A DNA stretch of 64,000 nucleotides from Larus michahellis (GCF_964199755.1 NC_133899.1:1550001-1614000), one strand, 5' to 3'. Positions 10,901-29,200 are shown, counted from the first letter of the stretch. Made by a program: numbers and translations. Notes: generated from the sequence alone by a model not told the origin.

Positions 10901-12905
10901 GGGAGGATGGGGGGGCATCTCTCGGACGCCCCCGAACGTGCTGCGTAACTCGTCCCTTCCCAGACAGGCTGCTGTCCCTGACGCTGCTGGCCTTCGAGGG
11001 GCTGAACACCGCCGCCGGCAAGGACCAGTGCCTGGCCTGCCTGGAGGAGGCCTTCTTCCCCCCGCTGTGGGCACCGCTGCTGGCCCTCTACAGGTACCGC
11101 TGCCCCGGGGCTGGGCCCCCCTGCCACCCCCCGGCCCCCTCCCCAGCAGCCCCTCACCTCTCTGCCCACAGGAGCGTGCACCGGTCCCGCGAGGCGACCC
11201 TGGCCCGCAGCATGGAGCGGCACCGGCACGCTGGCCCCGCCGACATGGGGCTGTCCTCCCGCCTCTTCCCCCCGGCCCCCGGCTGCCCCGCGTACGGCTC
11301 CGCCATCGAGGACCTGCGCCTCATCCCGCTGGAGACCTGTCCCCGCAGGAAGCTGGAGTGCATCGGTGTGTGGCCGGGGGGAGGTCCGGGATGGCGGGGG
11401 GTGTCCGGGGGGATGGCAGGGTGACCCTCAGCACCCGCTCTGTGCCACAGTGCGAGCCCTGCGTGGCATCTGCGAGTGTGCCGAGGAGTACTGCGGCGCC
11501 CGGGACGGCCGGACCCCCGCCTCTGCCACCATGTGAGTACAGGGGACACGGGGGGGCAGCCAGCCCCCCACGGGCAGGCGGAGCAGAGCCGGGGACGTGA
11601 TGGGGAGCGGGGTGCTCGCCCCTCCTGCGCTCGGGGTGCAGGTGTGGGGCTGGGGGTTCCCGGTGCCGGTGTGGCTGACGGTTCCCGTTGGTGGCAGCGG
11701 GGCGGATGACCTGCTGCCCATCCTGTCCTACGTGGTGCTGCAGACGGGGCTGCCCCAGCTGCTCTCCGAGTGCGCCGCCATGGAGGAGTTCATCCACGAG
11801 GGGTAGGAGCCCCGGGGGGGTGTGCTGGGACACGCGGGGTGGGGGCAGCGTCCCCCCTGCTGGGACAGGGCTGCCGGGGATGGAGGTGTGGGGAGGGGGG
11901 TGGGTGGGAGCCATGGCTCCTGTGGGCGCAGGGCTGTGGCGGTGTCCTGGCTGTGGTGGTGGGGTGGCCGTGGCGGTGTCGTATCCATGATGGTGTGGTG
12001 GCTGTGGTGGTGTGGTGGCCATGGCAGTGTCCTGGCTGTGGTCACTGTGGCGGTGTGATGGCTGTGGCAGGGTGGTGGCCATGGCGGTATGGTGGCTGTG
12101 GCGGTGTCCTTGCTGTGATGGTGTGGTGGTGATGATGGTGTCCCAGCTGTGGCAGTGTCCTAGACATGGCAGTGTCCTGTCTGTGACAGTGTGGTGGCCA
12201 TGGCAATGTCATGGCTGTGGCAGTGTCCTGGCCGTGGTGCTGTGGTGGCCATGGTGCTGTGGTGGCAATGGCGGTGTCCCAGCTGTGATGGTGTGGTGGC
12301 TGTGGTGGTATGCCAGCTGTGGCGGTGTGCCAGCTGTGATGGTGTGGTGGCTGTGGTGGTGTCTTGGCCGTGACAGTGTGGTGGCCATGGTGGTGTCCCA
12401 GCTGTGATGGTGTGGTGGCTGTGGTGGTATGCCAGCTGTGGCGGTGTCCCAGCTGTGATGGTGTGGTGGCTGTGGTGGTGTCTTGGCCGTGACAGTGTGG
12501 TGGCCATGGTGGTGTCCCAGCTGTGATGGTGTGCCAGCTGTGATGGTGTGGTGGCCGTGGTGGTGTCCTGGCCGTGACAGTGTGGTGGCCATGGTGGTGT
12601 CTCAGCTGTGACGGTGTGGTGGTGTGGTGGCCGTGGTGGTGTCCTGGCCATGACGGTGTGGTGGCCGTGGCGGTGTCCCAGCTGTGACGGTGTGGTGGTG
12701 TGGTGGCCGTGGTGGTGTCCCGGCCGTGACGGTGGGGTGGCCATGGCGGTGTCCCGGCCGTGACGGTGTGGTGGCCGTGGCGGTGTCCCGGCCGTGACGG
12801 TGGGGTGGCGGTGGCACTGTGCGTTGCAGGTACCTGATCGGGGAGGAGGGGTACTGCCTGACGTCCCTGCAGAGCGCCCTGTCCTACGTGGAGTCCCTGC
12901 AGTGA
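7950..12905 (+). CDS. VPS9D1: VPS9D1, VPS9-domain protein (Rab GEF family), complete CDS in 15 exons
   Basis: The VPS9 domain is the catalytic fold of Rab5-family guanine-nucleotide exchange factors, so a role in endosomal traffic is expected. Exons: 7950-8063, 8395-8467, 8573-8665, 8769-8931, 9073-9184, 9341-9403, 9715-9767, 9845-9932, 10153-10238, 10330-10784, 10964-11093, 11172-11365, 11451-11532, 11698-11802, 12830-12905. The total is 1887 nt (628 aa; human 631). The N-terminal part matches human in stretches such as [40 protein letters not shown] and [21 protein letters not shown] charged helical segment follows ([17 protein letters not shown]). The C-terminal VPS9 region contains [20 protein letters not shown] and ends [20 protein letters not shown]. 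The start sits in a strong Kozak context (gccgccATGG). Intron 5 uses a GC donor. The 1-kb last intron is mostly a minisatellite. Confidence 0.95.
11935..12826. repeat. 17-bp minisatellite with 119-bp higher-order period in the last VPS9D1 intron
   Basis: The array is built on a 17-bp monomer close to RGCTGTGGTGGTGTSCC. The phrase agctgtgatgg recurs at 12281, 12332, 12400, 12451 and 12519. Those spacings are 51, 68, 51 and 68 bp (3 and 4 monomers), giving a 7-monomer, 119-bp higher-order unit. About 50 monomers fill nearly the whole intron, and the right-hand part is the most homogeneous. It ends only a few bases before the exon 15 acceptor at 12829. Confidence 0.9.
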
Positions 12906-13099
12906 GGAGGCGGCACCGGGGGGACCCTGTCCCCGCCACCCCGGGCCACAGGCAGGTGCTGCTCCCCCCATCCCCGGTCCCTCCGGGACCCGCCGAGCCC
13001 CCGCGGCCGCAGCGGTCCCGGGAGTCCCCCTCGCGCCGGGGGCGGGGGCGTTGCTCCTCCCGCCCGCTGGGGGGCGCTGCCGGCGCGGACTCAGCAGGG

Positions 13100-13263
13100 G
13101 CGGGGCCTCGGGTGGGCACCGCCCCGCTCGGTGACGTCGCGCGCGCGGTGGGCGTGGCGCGGGAAGCGGAAGCGGAGCCCGTGCGGAGCGTGGGGCCGGG
13201 AGGGACGCGGGGGGAGCCGGGCCCGGGCCGGGGGGGGGGTCCTGACCCCGCCGCACCCCCAGG
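13100..13263 (+). promoter_or_regulatory. SPATA2L CpG-rich promoter with CRE-like and ETS-like sites
   Basis: A CpG-dense stretch lies between the VPS9D1 stop and the SPATA2L start. It holds a CRE-like TGACGTCG at 13132-13139 and two adjacent ETS-like GGAAGCGGAAG cores near 13162-13172. A C-rich tract ending in cag lies just before the ATG, so a non-coding first exon spliced to 13263 is possible, but I cannot fix its donor. Confidence 0.55.
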
Positions 13264-14579
13264 ATGTGCGCGGGCTCGGCCCTGCGGCAGGAGTGCGGGC
13301 AGCAGTACCGGGAGGAGTACCGGCGCTGCTTGGAGCGGGAGTTCCGCCGGGGCCGCGCCGGGGCCTGCTCCGACCCCTCCTTCGGGGAGAGGCTGCGGCA
13401 GCGGCTGGGGCCGGAGCCGGCCCTGCTGGGGGCCCTGCAGGAGGACGGCCCGGCCCTGCTGGCCCGCGGGCTGCGGGGCCGCCCCGACCCGGGGCCGGCG
13501 CTGCGGGGCCTGGCCGGCGCCTTCCGTTTGCTGGAGCTGGCGGCCGTCAATCTCTACCTCTTCCCCTGGCGCAGGGAGTTCGGCACCGTCCAGGTGAGCA
13601 CCCGCCGCCCGGAATGCACCGGGGGCAGCGGTGGTGGTGGTGAACCCACTGGGGGTCTCCAACCCTGACCCCCCGCCTCTCTTTGCAGACCTTCTCTGGC
13701 GCGTACGTGCACTCGCTGCGCCCGGCGCTCCCCGAAGCTGACCTGGTGCGGAGCTTTGGCCGGCTGGGCTATGAACAGCGCGACCCGCACCGCCTGGCCA
13801 TCACCCGCCTACCCCCAGGGCCCGAGCTGGTTGCCGCCGCCTGCGGCTTCTTCGCCTGCCGGCTGGAGTGCGAGATCCTGGTGGAGGTGGTGCACCGGCT
13901 GCGGCCGCGCCAACTGCGTCCTGAGGAGCTGCTGGAGGCACGGCAGCTGGCCGGGGATGTGGAGGCCTGCGTGGAGATGCTGCAGCAACAAGGGGCTGCC
14001 AGTGACTGTGGCGATGGTGCAGATCTCTACCAGGAGATGCCAGCCAGCCCTGAGGACACGGGGGGAGAGGACGCAGCCACCCTGGCACTATGGAGGGACC
14101 GTGGCAGCCCGCGGGGCGCTCGGGATGTGCCCAGGAGGGGCTGGGACTGCTGTGGAGACAGTGGGTGTGGGCAGGAGCCGGTACCCTCCATGGGCAACCC
14201 CAAACCAGACACTTCCTCCTCCTCTCGCCTCTTCCTGGAGCAGGAGCTCGGCAGGGCCAGCAGCCCGCTCTCTGCTCTAGCCATGGGGAGCGGAAGCCCC
14301 CAGGTGCCGGGGGAAGCCCAGGATTTGCCCTCCGCCGCCCCCCAGGAAGCCCCCGAGCTGCCCTGCTACCAGCTGCACTCCTGCCTGCGCCGGGGCGTGC
14401 TGCCTTCCTACTGCTGCACCACCTGCCAGCAGCTCCACGCCGGTGCCTGCGCGGCCGGGCAGGCCTGCCGCAGCCGCCACCACGGGCAGGAGCTGCGCAG
14501 CGAGAGACAGCAGCGGCTCTGGCTGCAGCGGACAGAGGTGGACATGCTGCTGGCCGACAGCTCCGGCCCCTGGTCCTAG
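13264..14579 (+). CDS. SPATA2L: SPATA2L, SPATA2-like protein, two coding exons
   Basis: This is a paralogue of SPATA2, the adaptor that links CYLD to the LUBAC ubiquitin machinery through a PUB-like domain. The function of SPATA2L itself is poorly known. Exons 13264-13593 and 13689-14579 join in phase 0 into 406 aa (human about 424). The N-terminal half is well conserved: EYRRCLEREFRRGRAGACSD, LRGLAGAFRLLELAAVNLYL, then TFSGAYVHSL and CRLECEILVEVVHRL, corresponding to the helical PUB-like region. The middle (about residues 220-330) is low-complexity and poorly conserved. The C-terminus has a Cys/His-rich cluster (CCTTCQQLHAGACAAGQACR) and ends WLQRTEVDMLLADSSGPWS, as in human. The gene follows VPS9D1 on the same strand with only 358 bp from stop to start. 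Confidence 0.93.
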
Positions 14580-14795
14580 CACCCCTAAGGTTCTGCCGCT
14601 GGCTGCACTTCTGCCCCTGGGGCTGGAAGGGGACAAGGACACAGCCACGCTCAGCCCGAAGGACACTGACTTTGCCCCGCTGGGAGGTAGCAGGGCTCGT
14701 GCTGTGCTCTGCTTTGCCCCTGGAATGGTAGGAGCCTGCTGGGCTCCTCCTGCTCCAGGCCCAGCGCTCCCACTGTAAATGGCTCGGTGCATCTC

Positions 14796-14801
14796 AGTAA
14801 A
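14796..14801 (+). terminator. SPATA2L polyadenylation signal (AGTAAA)
   Basis: AGTAAA, a common variant of AATAAA, lies 217 bp after the SPATA2L stop and is followed by a GT-rich stretch (tgcgtctgcctggcagtgtggtg). No canonical AATAAA is seen between the stop and the CDK10 3' end. Confidence 0.6.
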
Positions 14802-15101
14802 GTGCGTCTGCCTGGCAGTGTGGTGGTCTGCTCCTGCCCTGCTGGGGGGCGGTGGGGGGAGCAGCAGCCTGAGTGTGTCCGCTCCAGGGAAGCAACACAG
14901 CCTGATACCACATGCCTCCCAGGAAAGGGAGGCCGGGCTCTGCTAAAGGCCAGTTTTGGGAGGCAGAGCATGGGGGTGTCCTGGGCCCTGGGGCTGGATG
15001 TGTGGCACAAGGGAAGCAGAGCAGGGCCGTAGCTTCTCCCAGCCCAGATAGAGCCAAGGGACGAGGCAATTCACTCCCCAACGCTGCTGCTGGCAGATGC
15101 T

Positions 15102-15107
15102 TTTATT
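15102..15107 (-). terminator. CDK10 polyadenylation signal (AATAAA)
   Basis: TTTATT on the + strand reads AATAAA on the minus strand, 350 bp beyond the CDK10 stop. SPATA2L and CDK10 are convergent, with signals about 300 bp apart. Confidence 0.8.
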
Positions 15108-15456
15108 GATGGCAAAATCAGGGTTACCCCACACAACCAGCACTGTCCAAGGGCCCCCCAGGACATGGCTGGCCCCACCAGTGTCCCAGCCTCTCCTGGG
15201 GGGCCCCATCTCTCCTCTCTCCTGCCCCCAGTTGGCCCAGTCCCGCACTGGAGCCTGCCCAGCGCCGGGGCAGATGTGTATGGGGAGTGGGTCACAGCGC
15301 TCCCCTGCTGCAGCCAGGCTGTCCCCGTGCCAGTGTGGGGAGGGGAAGTGAATTTCAGAGCTGTCCTGGGAGGGGATGGAGCCCACGCAATGGTGCTGTT
15401 TGGCCGAGGAAAGCCACCCTAGCTGGTGCGCGCCATGCCTCCAGAGGGCCGGGGGC

Positions 15457-19055
<3,599 letters not shown>

Positions 19056-19405
19056 GCCGGCACCATGCGTGCGCCGTGACGTCAAGCACAGACGCATGCA
19101 CCGTGACGCCCCACAGACCACGCCCCCCCCCGCGCTGGTCCCTAGCAACGGTTGCTAGGCACGGCTTAGGGACTGTGTCCATGGCCGCCACTATAGCCCC
19201 GCCCTGTTCCAACCCGCCCTCTTTTAACCACGCCCCGCTACGGCCCCGCCCCTGCGCGCCCCCGTCCCTGATGTGGCCCCGCCCCCTCCCAGCCGACCCC
19301 GCCCCACGTGACCTCCCCCGCCCCGGGCGGCACTCTCGCGAGAACCGGGCGCGCGCGCACCCCGGAAGCGGAGGCCGTAGAACCCGGAAGCGGCGGCGGG
19401 GCAGG
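19056..19405. promoter_or_regulatory. Bidirectional CDK10/CHMP1A promoter with CRE and TCTCGCGAGA element
   Basis: Start codons of CDK10 (minus) and CHMP1A (plus) are 350 bp apart in a CpG island. A perfect CRE, TGACGTCA, lies at 19077-19084 on the CDK10 side, with a second CRE-like gtgacgcc about 20 bp on. A perfect palindrome TCTCGCGAGA lies at 19334-19343, near CHMP1A; this CpG-island motif is bound by BANP. ETS-like CCGGAAG cores occur at about 19361 and 19384. No TATA box is seen. In human, SPATA33 lies between these two genes; here there is no room for it. Confidence 0.75.
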
Positions 19406-22916
<3,511 letters not shown>

Positions 22917-25040
22917 GGTCTCCCGTCGCCCCTGTGGACTGCTGCCCTGCACTTGGTGGTATGGCGTGTGGGGTGGAGGGGCCCGGGACTCCTTCCCCAC
23001 CTCTGCTACGTCCTTGCTCTGACCCACCGGCCAGGCGGAGTTGGCCATCCCCTCCTCCAGCAGCACGTCCCCAGCCCTGCCTGCCTGCGTTTAGACTCTT
23101 CTTTTGGGGTGTGACGGTGACAACTTTTCCCAGAGCAGGCAGCGATCCTGGCAGGGGGTTTCTGAGCAGCGACGGCCTCTCTCTGGGCTTGAGGAACGCT
23201 TTGCTGGTTCTGATTTCAGGGTGTTTTTCATTTGAGGGTTGCTGCTGGTTTCTGGCAGTGTCCCACGATGCAACGTCCCGCTCTTGATTTAACACTAAAG
23301 GAATCCTGGAGGCGGGTGGCTGTATCTTCTGGGGTGCTGCTCGCCTGACTCTCCTCCGTGCGTAGCACACCTTTGTTACCTGTTTTAGACCGGGTCTCCG
23401 AGCTGTGGGCTGTGTTTTCCTCAGGGCCCGCAGCAAGGAGCTGTTTACAAGGAGCAGGGAGATCCCCATGGGGCCGCCTTCCCCTCGCAGCGGTTTGGGA
23501 AGGGTTGGTTTCCCGGCTGTGGTGTTTCTGGGAAGGTTAGTGCCTTGCAGGAAGGGGAGGTGATGCCGTGGCATCTCTTCCCTTGGAGTGACCTTCCCGA
23601 GCCGTAGCTGGGTTCCCTGTTTGCAGACTTCACCTTGCCCATCATTCGCTCCTTGTCCTCCTGGGCCAGACCTCCCTGGAGCTCTGTACCACAAAGTGAC
23701 CTTTGAAACGCTCATCCTGCCCCGTGTGTGCGTGCATGTAAATCCACGCGTTCCACATCTCCAGACGCTGTGGTCTGGAAATGGTTATCCAGGCCCTGAC
23801 CTCCCATGTGGAACCGGTCCCAGCCTGATGTCCAGCAGCTGGGAGTGGATTGCAGCAGCTTCCACCCCCAGGCTTGCAGCTGTGGCGGCCACAGCCTTGT
23901 CCCCAGATGTTCCCCAGCCGGATGGGTGTGACAGTAAATGCTAAACCATCCTGAGAGTGTGTCTGCCTGCGCTGGCTGTGGCTCATCCCCTGGATGTCTG
24001 CTGCCATTTTCTCTCTGCTGTCCCCATCTTGCTGCATCTTTGTGCTGCTGCCTGCCGAGTGTGGGACCGAGCTGGATGAGCGGGAGCTGCCTCCAGGGCA
24101 CGGCCGTGTCCCCTCTCCTCCCACTGCTTCTGGGGAAACGTGGCTGCTTGTCCCTTGGGGCCTTCCCCTGGGACTGAAGCTTTCTGTGCCCCTTCTCCGT
24201 GACTTCCAGGCACTACCGAGCTGCTGGGTTGACGGGAAGCACCGGGGAGGAAATGTAGTTTCCTTTGCCTTTCACAAGGAGGAACTTTAACCTTCTCTCT
24301 GCAGGCTGTAAGTGAGCGAGCGCGGTGCAGCTGCCGGGGCCGGCAGCGCTGAGCTGTGCTGTGCGCCGCCAGGGGCGGGCAGCTGGGCCCGCTGCAGCGG
24401 GGCAGCTCTGATTCATCACTTTTAAAGGGAATTTTAACGTGTGCCGAGCTGCTGCGCTGCGCTGGGCTGTGCTGAGAGGGAAGGGCAGCGGCGGGGGGAG
24501 GCAGCTCGCTCCCACCCCCGGCACTGGCTGACCTCCCGGGCTGCCCCTGCGGACGTGGGGCAGGACTCGCTGCGGGCCAGGGGCCATCTCCCCAGCACTT
24601 GCAACACAAACACGTTTCGCTGTCTTGATTATTTCTTCTGAGTTCAGTGGCCTTGGCAGCGTGTGTCTAGTGACCGTCAGAACCTTCTTCCCCGAGGCGT
24701 GCCGTGGTGGGGACGAGGGGTGGGGACACGGGAGGACAAGGTGGCTTTGGGCCACAAAATCACTTGGGCATGGTGGAGCGTTGGATCTTGTGCCCCCCTG
24801 CTGCGGGGCCGGGCAGCCTGGCCCTGCAGGGTGCCATGCGTGGGTGCCACCCGTGGGGCTGGGGGCCAGGACGTGCCCTGCGGCCCAGGGAGCCCCTGCC
24901 CCTGGAAACGCTCCTTCTTTCAGTGTGATGTTTCTCTGTGGTTTCATTTGTGTGGTTTTGTTTTTTTTTAAAGCTTGTCTCATTTGCCTTTTTCTTCTTC
25001 TCCAACCTCACGTTCATTACCTTCTGCTATTTTAAATAAA
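22917..25040 (+). other. CHMP1A 3' UTR, about 2.1 kb, ending in AATAAA
   Basis: No credible coding exon is seen between the CHMP1A stop and a canonical AATAAA at 25035-25040, which is followed by a GT-rich run (cgtggtggtgtctctgggg). The simplest reading is one long 3' UTR. Its first part is moderately GC-rich; the last 100 bp before the signal are T-rich, as is usual before a cleavage site. A shorter isoform ending earlier cannot be excluded. Confidence 0.6.
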
Positions 25041-26153
25041 CAATCCCTGAACATCCGTGGTGGTGTCTCTGGGGCTTAAGATGCAAAGGGGGGGGGGGGT
25101 CTGTGGTCCCCTCTGCCTGTGGAGCAGCGTGATGGCTGTGCCCTGTCCCCTGCCTGGGACAGAAAACCCAGTGCCATGGGGCTGAGGTGAGGAGGAGGAG
25201 GCGGCCAGCAGTTTCCCTGCCTCCTCTTGCCCAGGGGCAGGGAAGCAGTCACCGGCAGAGCTCTGGGTCCCCACCTCTGGGGTGCTGGAGCAGAAGGAGC
25301 CCTGATGAGTCCCCCCCATACTTCCCCTGCAGGGACCGTTGCCCTTCGTGTAGCTGAGCCAGGAGGGAACTGGGATGAGTGGGAGCTGCCATGGCTCCGG
25401 TGTGGCCGACACCGGCTCGGGGAGTCCAGGGCAGCCAGCTCAAGTCGAGCTCCTTTTCCCCAGCGTGGTTTTTGGGCTGCCCGGCTCCCTGTGCTCTTCT
25501 CCGCAGCATTCCCTGGCCCTTGGTCGTCATCCCATGGAGGGAGCCCTGATGTTTTCCACCCTGGTCCTGCCATCGGCACCCACCAACAGCAGCTTCACCA
25601 TCCCATCGGGGACCGGGCGCATCCCTTCTCCGTGCCCATCCCTTCCCGGCACCCGGCTGGCAGACGGGGCTCTGTGCCTCAGCCAATTTGCGAATGCCAC
25701 AGGAAGATGGCTCTCCTTCTCCTGCCTGTTTTCCTGGTGCCCAAAGCCGCCTCCGCTTAGAAGACAGGCTGTTCCCAAATGTGAGAGGAAATTGCTAAGA
25801 CGATAATTGAGTAGCCAATTAATTAGCTAATGATTAATGTAAGCATCCTGCGGAGGCAGCCCTACAGCCAACCTGGCTGTGTGTTGCAGCAATGTGTCAC
25901 TCCCGGTGCGGTGACAGCTTCCCAGTGCCCTGGGCTGGGCACCCACCGGCCCACTATGCCTCTGCCCCTCTGGGGCTGTGCAGCCGGGGTGGCTGGTGGG
26001 GTCCTGGTGTGGCTAGTGACCTGCCAGGGCGGCCAGTGACCTGGCAGCGTGGCTCATCGCCTCCAGCCAGGAGCAGGGCAATGGGTCTGGGGCTGGTGGT
26101 CCCCGCAGGGTCCTGGTGCGGATGCACGCTGCCGGCGGTGCTGGAAGCACGGC
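25041..26153. other. Intergenic DNA between convergent CHMP1A and DPEP1
   Basis: About 1.1 kb with no credible exon. It holds a G homopolymer near 25088-25100 and a GC-rich middle. A small AT-rich island at about 25771-25850 is packed with TAAT cores. Confidence 0.6.
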
Positions 26154-26159
26154 TTTATT
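26154..26159 (-). terminator. DPEP1 polyadenylation signal (AATAAA)
   Basis: TTTATT on the + strand is AATAAA on the minus strand, 129 bp beyond the DPEP1 stop codon, giving a very short 3' UTR. Confidence 0.8.
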
Positions 26160-26287
26160 TCGCTCGCGGGGCAGGTGCGCAGGCGGGAAGAGGCACCAGG
26201 GTTGGACGCATCCTGGTAGCCACTGGGCCAGCTGCCAGCATCCTGCCGGGCAGGGTATGGGAGCTGCGGGGGGAGCCGTGCCGGATG

Positions 26288-29200
26288 CTAGGAGAGCAGG
26301 GAGTGGAGCAGGGCCAGCGCCAGCCCCAGGGCTGCCGGCGGGAGCCGGGCTGTGCCAGCGCCGTCGGTGTACCCGTAGGGGGTCCTGCACGATCCCTCCA
26401 GCTCCTCGAAGGCGATGGGCGTCTCGTGGGGAGCCGTGCCTTGCAGGTTCGCCTTCACCTGCGATGGGGGACAGGGTGGGCTCCCGCAGCGAGGGGCAGT
26501 CCCCGTGCCCCGTACAGCCCCCTGTCACCTTGAATGTCCCCGTGCCGCCATTCCCAAGCCCTGCATGTCCCCATGTCCTCCTTCGTCCCCCTGCCCCGTG
26601 TGTCACTGTGCCACCTCACGTCCCCACACATCACTGAGTGCCATGCATCCTGATGTCCCGCTGGTCTCTGCTGTCCCGTGTGTCCCCATGCCCCATGTGT
26701 CCCCATACCCCATCCCTCCCTGCGCCCAGTGCTGCCGTGCCCCGCTCACCTCCTCCACCTTCCTGAAGACACGGATCAGGTTTTCAGCCAGGGCTGCCTT
26801 CACCTCTGCCTCCGTCCAGTTCCTGGCCAGCAGCTCGGCCACCAGCGCGGGGTACGTGGAGACGTCCTCCAGGCCGGTGGGGAGCCTGTGCCACCCCACA
26901 GCTTGCAGCTGCGCCGGGGGCAGCCGAGCCCGGCAGCACCCACCTCCCGCTCCACGCTGCCATGTCCCACCGACACAGCCGGTCCTGCGCCCGTCACCCG
27001 CTTTACCTCGTGACACCGTCATAGTCCCCGCCGAAGCCGACGTACTGGGCACCGGCCACCTTCTTCACGTGATCCATGTGATCTGTGGGTGCGCAGGGGA
27101 TGAGCAGGGTCGGGGGGACACTGTCACCCACCCCCCCCACACCTGCCCAGGTGCCCGCCTCACCTGCGACGTCGGCCAGCGTGGCCGTGTCCCTGCATGT
27201 CACATAGTTGTTGTAGAAGTTGATCATCACCAGGCTGTCCGTGGAGGCCTGGGGGAAAGGTGGTCCTGAGCCCCGTGGCCCCCCAGCCAGCCCTGCTCCC
27301 TGCCCGCGGCCGTGCCCCAGTGCTCACCACCATCTTCAGCACGTCGTCGGGCACGTTGCGGCGATTCTGGCAGAGGCTGAAGGCGGAGGAGTGGCTGAAG
27401 ATGACGGGGGCTTTGGAGAGGTTCAGCACAGCCTCCATGGTCTCCACCGAGACGTGGGCCAGGTCCACGATCATGCCCAGGCGGTTCATCTCCGCCAGCA
27501 CCATCTGCGGGAACGGCGATAGGGACGGGGACAGGGTGGGTGAGGGGTGCACAAGGGGACATGTCACTGCATGGGGGGACACCATGCACTCAGGGCACTC
27601 GCTGCTGGGCTTAACAACCCAGCGTGGGGCTGGTGGGTGCTGGTACCATGTCCCCCCCGCCCCAGCCACTGCTCCCAGGTGCCGCCACTGACCCTGTCCC
27701 CGCTCACCTTCCCAAAGGACGAGAGGCCATTGTGCAGAGGCGGATCGTCCCCAGTGTCCACCAGCCAGTTGTCAGCCCTGCGGAGCGGTGAGAGCATCAG
27801 GGTGGACCCACAGTCGCTTATCCCTGCTCGGCCGCATGCCCCGTCCCCCCTCCATGCCGGCCATGTCACCCCATCCCTGTCCCCGTGCCCCCCCAGGGGC
27901 TGCTACCAGGGGGTGTTGCAGCTGTGGGTGAGGGTCATGTAGCGGACACCCAGGTGGTAGAAGGTGCGCAGGACGCCCAGGCTGCTGTCGATGGAGTGGC
28001 CGCCCTCCACCCCGATGAGGCTGGCCACCTTCTTGTTCTGGAAAGCCTGTTGGATGCCTGCGGGAGGGTGGGGGGCATCAGCCAGGGTGGGCACCAGAGC
28101 ACCCACGGCCCCCAGGACACCTGCGTCCCAGCCCTGCGCCCGCTCACCGGTGCTGTCGACGACGCAGGAGAAGGTCTCGGGGTAGAGCTCGCACATGCGG
28201 TGCACCACGTCGATCTGCTCCAGCGTGCGCTTCACCGCGTCCTTGTTCTGCGTGTCGCAGGGCACGTACACCGACCAGAACTGCCCCCGATGGCACTCGG
28301 TGAGCGTCGGGACCCTGGCCCCATGCCCACTGACACCCACCCCGCTGCCCTCCCCGGTGCCCTCTCCCCGTCCCAGTGCCCCTTGCCCACCCCGGTGCCC
28401 TCCCCGCTGCCCACCCCCCTGCTCCCTCCCGCCTCGCCGTCCCACCTGCCCGCCCACGTGCCCCTGGCGCAGTTTGGGGATGTTGGTGTGGGTGCCGTCC
28501 AGCGTCGTGAGGTTGGCCTCCGGCAGCCCCAGCTGGTTGTTGAACCTCTTGAGGAGCTGCCAGGGCAGGTCGTTGTGCCTGGGCAGGGGAGAGAGCGGGG
28601 ATGAGGGGCTCTCTGCCCGGCCGCCCCTCCGGCCAGCCGGCCTCCTGGCTGCCCACCTACCTGCCAGCTCCCTGTCTCTCTGCCCACCCGTTCCCCACTC
28701 GTCTGTCCATCCTTCCATCTGTCCACCCATCCATCCGTCTGTCCGTCCATCCACCATCCATCCACCCACCCACCGGTCCATCTGCCCACCCATCTGTACT
28801 CTCTGCCAAGAGCCACCCAAGTGGCTCCGGCCAGGAGCCGTGGATGTGTCACTCCCAGGGGACAGCTCCATGTGGGACACCCTTTCCTGGCTGGGGGGGA
28901 GCTGAGGGGGAGGCCAGGGACAACTCCATGCACCCCTCCACTCGCCATCCCCTCTCCGCCCTCACACGCGAGGGAGCCAGCCCCGCACTCCTCTGACGGG
29001 GACATCGCTGTCACCACCGCGGGGATGTCACCACCATGGGGATGTGTCACTGCCATGCAGTTCCCTGCACCCAGCAGTATCATGGGGAAGTGCTGGGGGC
29101 CAGACGCAGGGGTCAGCTCCCACTTCTCCCCTCCTGCGTCACGGTCCCCACATCCTCCGGCTCCCCCCGCCCTGCGCCAGGCTGCTGTGGCACAGGGATG

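Noticed and set aside
11935-12826. CRISPR-like array
   Set aside because: Repeats are contiguous with no unique spacers and lie in a vertebrate intron. The same holds for the other tandem arrays.
12042-13662. Two overlapping minus-strand open frames of about 500 codons, rich in His, Pro and Thr
   Set aside because: They are produced by the 17-bp minisatellite plus the antisense of VPS9D1 exon 15 and SPATA2L exon 1. They resemble no known protein and are explained by repeat composition.
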